Shown: positions 12,010 through 22,700 of the stretch, piece after piece
Numbering within the stretch: the stretch's first letter is position 1
Layout of the letters: the number at the start of each line of letters is the position of its first letter
DNA from: Shinisaurus crocodilurus
Taxonomy: Eukaryota > Chordata > Lepidosauria > Squamata > Shinisauridae
NCBI GenBank assembly: GCA_021292165.1
Contig: CM037879.1
Location: 247,981,438 to 248,045,437, forward strand
Length of the DNA stretch: 64,000 bases
Direction of reading: 5' to 3'
Notes under the pieces: model-generated
Databases searched by the model: none
What the model was told of the DNA's origin: nothing
The model's input: the letters and a program-made list of their open reading frames with translations, nothing else
Program-made: the position numbers and the translations under genes

Positions 12010-15000
12010 ACAGGTTATTCGAGGATTGTTTAACCCTCAAATAACTCCCTCAGAACAGGTTCACACGACACAACAAGCCACGGCAACCCCTGGTTGGGGT
12101 TTGCATATTCATAATGGTGGCCTGCACACACCACAACTCCTTGATGAGCTGTCGTGTCGTGCAAACCAGGTCAGAGAGCTGCAACGTGTTTCTGTAGATT
12201 TTGAACATGGAGCCACATTGCACATTAGGGAAGGGCCATAGCTCAGTGTGATAGAGCACATGATTTGCATGCAGAATGTCCCAGGTTCAATCCCCGGCCT
12301 CCAGGTAGGGCTTAGAAAGAATCCTGCCTGAAACCCTGGAGATCCACTGCCAGTCAGTGTCGACAATACAGGGCTATATGGACCAATGGTCTGACTCAGT
12401 ATAAGGCAGCTTCCTATGTATACCCTATGCATACACATCCATAGGGTATTTGTCAGTGGAGGCCAAGCTACCCACCTTCGGGGATGTTGTGTACATTTTA
12501 TTCCAACAGCAATATGGCTCCCAAGTGGAGAGTTGTTATTTTCCCCATATAAGTGAATGATATATTTGGGAGAAGATGGACGTGGGATACCATTGTAGCA
12601 TGAGTTGAACCTGCCCGTGGGATGTATCTAAAATACAGTAAAAATATTTTGTGATTGATTAACAAATTGACCCAATGTTGTAGGATTATCTACCATAATA
12701 CGAAGCTTTTGCTAGTTCTTCTCTGTTGGAACAGAACCTAGTTTCTGGATTCCTATAGGAAGTGAAATAAATGAAAAATATGTAGGGTTCTATGTACATG
12801 AAAAGGTATTAGCTCCAGTACTCAGCAGTTTTCATGGGCATTCGCTACTAGAGCAATGGATTCCCATCCTTTAAAAAAAACAACAACTAATGAAGCTGTT
12901 ATCTATGGATTCAAAACCTAACATCCTAATTGTACTCCCAGACAGTCTAAGAATATCCTTTTATGTTAAGAACTAATACTAAATACTATTTTAAATGTCC
13001 ATAACCTTGCTGCACTGTGTTTTTGACAGACGATATTTTGGTGAGAAAATTGGCTTGTACTTTGCCTGGTTAGGCTGGTACACAGGAATGCTCTTCCCAG
13101 CTGCCTTCATTGGACTATTTGTCTTTTTGTATGGAGTAGCCACATTGAACCACTGCCAAGTCAGGTGAAGTAAAAACCAAACCTTGCTACTAATCAAGCC
13201 ATCTCTCTCATTAACCTCTGATAACATTGTGTATATTTTGTGATTGTTGCCAAAGTTAGCATATGAATTAACGGACTCTTATTTTGAGTGCACTTCTTTC
13301 TTTCTGGGGGCACAATCCTATGCATGTTTAGACAGGAAAAAAGTCCTACAAGTCCCAGCATTCCCCAGCCAGCCATGGGGAATGCTTGTTTAGACAGAAG
13401 TGTACAATTCTATGCATGCTGTCTGGGGAATGCTGGGAGTTGTAGGACTTTTTTCTGTCTAGACATGCATAGGATTGCACCCTTAAGCTCAGAAATTTAA
13501 AGGGGAGAAACACAAATCATTACACATTATGCTTGAATGTAGAAATGGCAATTCTAAACAAACTACAGTGAACATTGTCCTCTTCGTGTTTATCTTTTCC
13601 TCTTCCCTCTGTGCCCCACTGTGCCCTCCAACTGTCTCTCCCCGCCTCGTGCCCCCATGCCCCCATGTGTGTGTGTTTCCTCTCTATACTCCCCCCATTG
13701 CCCTGTATGTGCATATTCACACATATCCTGTACTATGTGTGAAACAAAAAGGAGAAATAAGTAGGGAGCTGTATGATGGGATAGTTCACAGATGCTCTGA
13801 TTAATTTGGGTGATTCCTTTATCAGTGATTCCCAGTGGTAAAATGGAACAAATGTCTTCTGGAATGTCCTCTAAATGATAGTTGCTTAACTCCTGTCATC
13901 TGGAGTCAGGGCCGGTGCTACCATTAGGCCAACTAGGCAGCTGCCTAGGGCGCAGGGCTAAAAGGGGCGCCAGAAACTCCTTGAAAAAAAATACAGCGCT
14001 CTCAAGTGGGGGGGGGGTGCTAAATATCTGATCTTGCGTAGGGCACCAAACTGCCTTGCACCGGTCCTGTCTGGAGTTATTTGATCTGAATGCACCTTCA
14101 TTAGTTCTCCACCTTCTGCTTGTTTCTAGCTTGTAGTGTGGCTTTATGTTTGCTCTGTCTACTGATCTGCCAGGCTCCATTCCCTGGGTCTGAGATCCTA
14201 GGGCAGTGTTCTCCAACCTTGGGTCCCCAGATGTTTTTGGCCTACAATTCCCAGCATGCCCCAGCCAGCTATGCTATGTTGGCTGTGGCATGCTGGGAGT
14301 TGTAGGCCAAAAACATCTGGGGACCCAAGGTTGGAGAACACTGTCCTAGGACATCACGTTCTGGTCCCTGGTGCGTCCAGGAGTTAACCCCATTTTTGTC
14401 CATGCAGTACTGGAGGACATGTGCTGCTCATGTGCCAAGTACATGACATGTGCCAAGTACAGACATGAGGGTGACCGAAACAGAATTACACTGATTTGTG
14501 CTGGAGTGTTTTGCAGCACAAATGCTTTGTCTGAGCCTATCATTTTTTTTCACAAGCACACCTCATCACAGAGAGCTGTGTGTCACCAGTGTGTTTGGCA
14601 TGGAAGTGGTGGTTTAGTCAGACTGGTGTCAGAGGACTAGATTTCATTTTTAATTTATTTTATTAATTACATGATACATTGGTGCTTGGTGACTAGAGGA
14701 CATTCCTCTACAGCAGATGTGCTGTGCTACACATCACTGAAAGGGATACCAGATTAGGATGACTGCTCCTCCACCTGCTGTGTACTATCGACAGAAATAC
14801 AGGGAAGCAACACAACAATGCAACTGAACACAACAATCCACTTATACTCACCCATTTTTGGAAACTCTACCTTCAGCGTTTGGCACAACTGCTACTTTAA
14901 TTACAGAAAACAACATCTCATACTGTCCTGCCTTGAGCTTAATGAAAAAACACAACGTTCTGCATAACCACTCTGGAAACACCTTTTCAGGAAAGTTAGT

Positions 15001-16660
15001 CAGTGGCAAAATATTATGATCATGTGATGATCTATTGGCAAAAGGATACTGGGATATCACTGCAAAACCTGTAACAACATGTGTACACTCCATTACATGA
15101 TGTGTACAGATGAGCAATCTGTGTACACATGTATACAGATTGTACGCATGTAGAATGTTACATGTTGAACAATCAATTGATGCACATGCATGTGTGAATC
15201 AACTTTGAGCATGAAGCAAAAATGTCTTGTTCCAGGTTTTACTATTTCCGATATCAGGAAAAAGGCAAGATTTGATGTAGTGCACCACCCTGTCAAAATT
15301 ATGAAAGCTCTTTGAATTATGTTAGTTATAAATGAAGCTATTAATAATTATCTCTTCTCTTTTCCAGTAAAGAAGTCTGCCAAGCTACAGAGATTATAAT
15401 GTGTCCTATATGTGATAAATACTGCCCCTTCATGAGGTTGTCAGACAGCTGTGTTTATGCCAAGGTAAAAACATAAAAAATGTTTTTCCCCCTTTCCAGC
15501 AACAGTTGTTTTTTTAAACTTAGTAGTGTGAAAAACATTTGCCTTTTTAAAACCTTCCATAGGCATTAAATTTAACCCTCGTGCAAATAAATGCAACTTC
15601 TTCAAAGGACATGCCTCTACTTAAGGAATTTGCAGAGCAATTCTATGTTCCCAGGAGAGCATCCCAGAGACCATAGAATATAGCAATTTCCCCTCCTGAG
15701 GCAGTAGACATGTGTGGAGGTTGGAGCCCTCTGTCTATATAGTGTCAGTCCCTTAGGATTCTGCTCTTAAGAATTAATGGATATAGGACCAAGCACATTA
15801 TAAAAAATGTATTTTTGTATGTATCAGGTTGTTGATAGATAAGTACACAGAGAGAGGCAGGATTGTACAGGAGGCAGGGCCGGTGCAAGGCAGTTTGGTG
15901 CCCTAGGCAAGATCAGATATTTAGCGCCCCCCCCACACTTGAGCCCTCCCTCCCTCCAGCCCTATGCCCATTATGAAATAAAATTCAATTGGCAAACCTC
16001 AGCATATTTATGTGGAAGTAAGCCTCATGGAAATGAATAGTATCAACTTTTCAGTAGATTTGGCTGAGCGGTGGCTCAGCTGCTCCGCTTCCCTGGGCTA
16101 ACCTTCGCCGCCTGGCTCTTGCTGCACCACCTTGGACCCCCCACGGCTTCTTGACAGGTAAGGATGGGCACGGGGATGTTGAAGGCGGGGGTGGGTGGGT
16201 CCAGGCAAATGCACATTATGCCAGGATTGTCTGTGATAAAGGGGATCTGTAGAACTTCTCCCTCGTTTTCACATTTGGCAACAGAGCCTGCATGAGAATT
16301 TAAAAATTAATACTTTTTCCTCACTCTGTCCACAATGGAAAATGAATTTATCATTTTAAATTCTCATACAGGCTCTGTTGCCAAATGTGAAAATGAGGGA
16401 GAAGTTTGACAGAAGTTCACAGACAATCCTGGCATAATGTGCATTTGCCTGGACCCACCCACCCCCGCCCTCAACATCCCCGTGCCCATCCTTACCTGTC
16501 AAGAAGGAGGACGCCAGAGCCATGGGGGGGGGGTCCAAGGTGGTGCAGCAAGAGCCAGGCGGCAAAGGTTAGCCCGGGGAAGCGGAGCAGCTGAGCCACC
16601 GCTCGGAAGCTGCCGGAGAGCCAGAGCATCGTCCCCTGGAGAGGAGCACTCGGGTTGTTG

Positions 16661-16715
<55 letters not shown>

Positions 16716-19700
16716 GGGAGAGAGAGCAGGGCTGAGCGGCGCGTGGAGGAGGAGGAGGAGACCGGGCAGGGAAGTTGCTGCTTGTTGCTGCTGGGGATGC
16801 AGAGGAAGGAGGGAGGGACGGAGGTCAGAGAAGGTGGGAGGGCTTCGCTGGCTGCTGTTGCTCGCAGTCCGGGCCGAGCTTTGAGGCGCTCTTCTGCCCA
16901 CTGGCCCCTCCTGAGCGGGATATGGGTGGGGGGATGCATTTTTTTTCAAGGCGTTTCTGGTGCCCCCTTTAGCCCGGCACCCTAGACAGCTGCCTAGTTC
17001 ACCTAATGGTAGCACCGGCCCTGACAGGAGGAGAGCCCCCGAGATATGATGTGATGAAGACATTTTAGAATCCTAAAAACATCATATTGCATAATTTCCC
17101 ACAATAAAGCCAACCTTCATTCACTATTAAATCAAAGTCTTCTATATCACTTACTATTTTCTGGTGCAGTTTGCACTTAACCTTCCTTGGTGAACTAGAT
17201 TCTACAATAAATCATTGAAGCAGGACTTCTTTCAACATTCATATACCAATTTGTATGATAGCAGAAAAATAGCCAATGTGCTCGAGGGTCTGAAGAGGCC
17301 TTTGTACAGCTGGCAGTTGTGTCTCTGAGGTTTTATTCTATACACAGTCTCAATGTAATGAATTGCTTACAGGTACATCAGAGTCTATGCTTTTCCCTCA
17401 GGAGAACAATTCCAGTAGTCTCCCCCTTGATGGCTTATAGATTACATGTTTCTGAAAGGCTCTTTCAAGGGGGAATATTAGCCTGGACTTCCAACCAGCT
17501 GACTTGTTGAAATGGTGGCCTGTAGTAAAAATGTACCAAATGATTTGCTTGTTACTGATAGCCCAATTATTTTGAAAAAAATTCCCTAAGACATGCTTGT
17601 GTTCCTAACACTAATCCTAAATACCTCTTGCAGTCTAAGCAGATTTCCTGACTAGAAAGTATTTCTTATTTGTACAAAACAGAAAAAATGTTGTAGTTTT
17701 TTTTCAAAATGAAAAGTGAAACTAATTATCTTTCCCCAGGTAACACATCTTTTTGACAATGGAGCTACTGTCTTTTTTGCTGTTTTCATGGCTGTGTGGG
17801 GTAAGTCTTGCTTCAAGGACAGATACAAGCTCTACTGTGGCATTATGCACTAACACACACAGGAGGCACAGGGCTGTGCACCACAGCCCTGACATTCTTG
17901 CATGTTCCAGGCCCATCCTCTAAGTCCCCAACCTCCCCATGTTGAGTGGGGAGCTCTGCAGGAAGCTTAGAACCCTTCATGCGATCAAGAACCCTGATAA
18001 AGGTTCACGTGGAGGCTTCTCATGTTCACATTCAAGTGAACATGAGTAGATGTCCCCTGCAGACCTCCCCAGTCCCCCACTCAACATAGGGAAGTTGTGG
18101 ACATGGGGCTGGCATCCATATCCCCATGCCTCTTATGCACGTTAGTGCACCCTATTCAGACACAGTGCTTGAATAGGGCTAATGCCAATACATTTTGGTT
18201 TAAGATGTCTGCTCTGCAAAGAACCTTTTTAATTCCAGAACTTTTAGTTTCAATCTCATCCCTATCCTATTGAGTGATAGTCCCTATGTCATGAAGAAGC
18301 ATGCCACCAAAAGTCATACACGTGGCCCATGTCTAACACACGTGACATGAATTTCACAGCATGCCTGTAAATTTGCTGGTGGAGGTAACCTTGTTCTGAA
18401 ATTCTGCTTTGAAATTAATGTCACATATGGAGGACAGGTGTTTCGGATGAAGACCTTACCATATCAGCTACAGCAGAGATTTTCATACTTTCTGCCTTCA
18501 AAGAACCCTTCCTGCTTGCACTTGTCTGCCAAAGTTGCACACTCTAAGTCGCACACTCATAGCCAAACTACACAGTACATGAAGGACACATTTTTTTAAA
18601 GCGTGCGTAGAACTTGCTGGTTTCTTTTCTCCAGAAAAAGCAGCCATGCTGCCCTAGTCCCGATTGAGACCGTGGCATGTATGGAAGGGGCAAACCCTTC
18701 CCTCCCTCTCTATTTTCCTGCTGAATATCACCGTCCCGGCTGCTATTTTCCCCCAAATGAATGGTGTATTTGCAGAAAATACCACCTTCAGGGGGAAGTA
18801 GCAGCTAGGGGAGGGGTGTATTTGGGGCAGGCAAATGGCTTGGGGAGAAGAGTTAAGCCTCCCCACAGCACAGTCTTGATCTAGACCAAGGCACTGCATA
18901 GCTGCATTGTCTGAAAAAAAAGAAACTGGCCAGTTCTCAGCATGCTTTTTAAAAGATGTGCTTAACATATGGGGCAGTGTGGCCCTCAGTCCACATGGGC
19001 CAGGACTTAGGGCCGCACCATTATTCTGTGTAAACTGAGAATGCTTCCCAGAACACACACTACATATTGCAGGATAGGACCAGTGAGCAGGCTTTTCAAG
19101 GAAGCTGGTCCACTATTATAGATCTTGTCATTGAGGAACTGCTGCTTAGCTTCTGAGGAACACCAGGGTCTACCAGGGCAGTTTGAAACCCACTGACCCA
19201 CAGGGGAAGACAGGTCCAGGGAGCCAGCATCGTTCCATTCTTAATACGTTTCATTATTTTTATGATGTGCTCTGAACTCAGTTCTTTTACATTTATAGGT
19301 AACCATTCCTTACTAAGAAAGTTTCAGAAAACATGTGTCCATCATGCAATGGTGTTCATGCAATGGCTAACTCAGGGACAGGCAACACGTGGTTCATAGG
19401 TTGCATGTGGACCGCTGCCTCCAAATTCTTTTTTTTTTTTTTTACGTTTTTGGGGGAAATAAAGCATCCACAGTGACTACAGACCACCCAAAGGGTCAAA
19501 ATTAGCATGTTTGCAAGCTAATTTTGACCCTTTTGGTGTTCCATAGCCACTACAGACACCATAAAAAAAAAAAGAGGCACCTGTGAGGGTATGTGTGTGG
19601 TCCACGGGGGGCCAGAGGGGGGAATGGCCCCCAGATCTTCTGAAGTTGCCTACCACTGGGATACATGGTCAAAGCTCACTGATTTTTTTGAACCCAATAT

Positions 19701-22700
19701 TCAAATTAATGATAGATTTCCAGCAGACATGTTTCAGTGGGGGCTTTGGTACTCAATTAGATGTCTACCAATGTAGTTCATAGTTACGTTAATGACATTA
19801 GAATTGTATCCTGGAAAAGTAGCAAACGTTCGTGTCTTCTAAAAGAATAAGAATAAGGCTTTCCCTGTCAGGCATCCAACTGAGATGAAAGGCTCTGTTG
19901 AATTTGTGCAAACTTGTCTCTTTGGCTGAACACACTCAAATCCTTGCTCAAGGAAAATTTTACAGATGCAACATTTATTTCAGAAACAGTTTGAGATCTT
20001 TAAAATCTAGATGTTGGACATTTGTTTGTAGTGGAAGGCTGTAGCTCAGTGACTGAGCACATGCTTTGCATGTAAAATGTCCCAGGTAGGGGTGGGAAGA
20101 TCTCCAGGTAGGGCTGGGAAAGTCTCCCGTTAGAAGCCCTGGAGAGCCACTGCCAGGCAGTGTATAGATCAGTGTTCTCCAACCTTGGGTCCCCAGATGT
20201 TTTTGGCCTACAGCTCCCAGCATGCCCCAGCCAGTGTAGCTGGCTGGGGCATGCTGGGAGTTGTAGGCCAAAAACATCTGGGGACCCAAGGTTGGAGAAC
20301 ACTGGTATAGATAATACTGGGCTAGATGGACCAATGGACTGACCTGGCATAAGGCAGCTTCCTATGTCCCACATTTCCACCCAAAAGGAGGCTAAAATAC
20401 TGCTGCAGAGAAGTCAAGACAATATTCCTCCTTCCATGTGCAACAGTGATTTCAGAATTAAAGGAACAGATTTGTAATGATATATTTGATTAGAAATCTC
20501 CTAATGCAGTGGCCATATTAATCTGCAGGATCAAGGAGCATGCTTCCAGGCTGGAAAAGGGGAGCATTTTCCTCTATTGGCAGCCTGTTGCACTTAAAAA
20601 TGAATTCTTTGCATTGCGCAACAAACTGACTCTTTATAAACGTCATTCATATTTGACAAGTTGTTTTCCGAAAGCAGTACTTCATGAATTCTATTTTGGT
20701 TATCGAAAGAGTTGCTGTTTAAAGATGTCTGTTTATGCAATAAAAGAAAAGATTGTACCCTCATGAAGGTATTCAAGAGTAATGAGATGATAATTAATGA
20801 GAGGGTGGACCCTGAACCTATGAGTTCAAATTAGAAGGAAGGGGATTTCAAGAAAACATTAGCAAGAACTTCCTGATGGTATGAGCTTTCAATGGTGGAA
20901 CAGACTGACCTGGTTTGCACGATCACCGTGGGTTAAATAAGCTACGGTGTCTTGAACTGTGCTGCATGTCGGGCACCATTGCCTAATTACCTGCCCGTGT
21001 ACGGCTTGTCGTGTCATCCGAACCCAGGCAGCATGGCTTGTCGGAGGGGGAAACAACCCTCAAATAATCCAACAACAGCCCATGGGTTATTTGAGGGTTG
21101 TTTCCCCCTCCAACAAACCATGTTGCCCAGGTTTGGAAATACAACACTTGCAGGTGGATAATTAGGCAACTGGCACCCGGCATATGCCATGGCTTAAACA
21201 AGCCGCCATGGCTTGTTTAACCCATGGTGATCATGCGAAGTGACCCACAGTCTTGAAATGTGGTGGACTCTCCTCACTTAAGAGTTTTTAAAGCAGAGGG
21301 TGGATGGTCACCTATCAGGGATGCTATAACAGTGGATTTCCTGCATCAGTAGGGGGTTGAACTAGATGACATTTGAGATCCTTTCCGACTCCATGCTTCT
21401 ATGATTATATAACTTACTTTCTTTGCACAGTGTGATCTTGTATATAGTTTTTCTTCCATTTCTCTACTATAGCAACTGTTTTCCTGGAATTTTGGAAAAG
21501 AAGACGAGCAGTAATTGCTTATGACTGGGACTTGATAGACTGGGAAGAAGAGGAGGTTTGTATGGATATGTTGCCGCTTTATTAGCTATAGTAAGAAGAA
21601 GGTTTAGTAAGGATGGCTGCAAAATAGAACTTCAACCTTAAGGAGAACAGGAATTTCCCAGCACAGAGTTTGCTTCCCTGCCTTTTTCTTTCTGAGCCTT
21701 TTTAGGCCAGGGCATTTTACATTAGCTGAACCGCTGACACAGCAGGTGAACAAAATCCACACCAGTTCCTAGAATAAAGTGATTGGCAGCTGTGCAGGCA
21801 AAGTGAGGCAACTTTGTGACATCATCTTAGGCCTATTTCTCACTGGGATGGCAAACTTGTACACTGGTTCGGATGTAAAGATCCCAGTTTCCTAAATCAT
21901 GGTTTAGCAAGACTGGAATGAGCATCAGGCCCACATATTTGCCCTTTTCCTTGTCTCCTTTGCATGGCAGCTTGGGCACTTCACCCCTGATCTATTCAAA
22001 CCAGAGTTCCCTGTTGCATCCACAGTGGGGGACTCTAGTTTAATGTCAGTTTTCTAACCACGATCTTAAACCAGGAACACCCTGCAGTTTAAGGCCCCAG
22101 TTCATAAACTGACATTAGTGTTCCCTATTTCAGGTGTAAGAAGGAACTCTGGTTTAACTTTCAACAGATCAGGATTAAAATTAAGCTGGTGTGCAGAGGG
22201 GGGAGGGGGGAACATACAGATCCAACGGTCATTCCCAGCTTGCTAAACCATGGTTTTGCAAGCTGGAATCCTATTTGGGCTGTACCATTTCAGAGTGCAG
22301 GTGGGGATTTGCATGATTGAGTGTTCCTCCATACAGGGCATTTTTTTGTTCATGGAAAACTGGCATGTTCAGGAGAAAACTACAACCCATCTCCCTCACA
22401 TCTGTGAAATGGTGGGTTACACAGGAGACTTTTTGAGAGGTTGCAAGACTGTCAGGAGGCTGATTTGTGGACAAGATGGCATGAAGTGGTTAAGGAGGTT
22501 TGCTCCTGGGTCAGAAATACTTCACTCAGTGAGTATGGACTCCGTTACCAAAGGCAGAGCAGAAAATTAATCTCTACCAGTCTATCTTGTTCTTTGCTGA
22601 CAGGGAAAGGAATGAAGCATAAGTTTATTCAAGGTGCTTTTAATTGCTAACAACTGCTATTAACCCTCTAGCCTTACTAGGCTTAAGGCACAATCCTATG

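Larger units (their letters stand above)
6469..13029 (+). other. ANO4 intron, 6.6 kb
   Basis: Holds an hAT-like remnant (7440-7770), nested MITEs (8206-8470), an L2-type LINE tail (9210-9435), another hAT-like remnant ending CTGGAGCCAGTCCTG (10085-10256), GT/GA microsatellites (11918-12007) and a SINE (12228-12420). Nothing recognised in 6470-7430, 8650-9200, 10260-11500 and 12430-13029. Confidence 0.8.
13165..15367 (+). other. ANO4 intron, 2.2 kb
   Basis: Holds three hairpin elements (13307-13482, 13907-14069, 14204-14343). Nothing recognised from 14360 to 15367. Confidence 0.8.
15875..17023. mobile_element. hAT family E, 1149-bp non-autonomous element with internal foldback
   Basis: Termini CAGGGCCGGTGCAAGGCAG and GGTAGCACCGGCCCTG, TSD ACAGGAGG at 15867-15874 and 17024-17031. 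It is in the opposite orientation to the 163-bp copy at 13907. The interior has a long inverted repeat and GC-rich sequence with a CTG tract. No transposase is recognised. Confidence 0.9.
15465..17739 (+). other. ANO4 intron, 2.3 kb
   Basis: Half of it is the hAT element at 15875-17023. Nothing recognised in the flanks. Confidence 0.8.
17801..21472 (+). other. ANO4 intron, 3.7 kb
   Basis: Holds an imperfect foldback (17838-18180), an hAT-like MITE (19373-19659), a SINE with a nested MITE (20033-20367) and a split CR1 (20830-21410). Nothing recognised in 18190-19370. Confidence 0.8.

Noticed and set aside
12228..12300. tRNA gene, from boxes A and B
   Set aside because: The same sequence recurs with a common non-tRNA body and tail, and it lacks a complete cloverleaf. 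It is the head of SINE A.
16437..16985. 182-codon ORF (+) with a polycysteine run
   Set aside because: It is created by the CTG tract and GC-rich sequence inside the hAT element. Other frames are open too, with polyglutamine and polyalanine. No domain.
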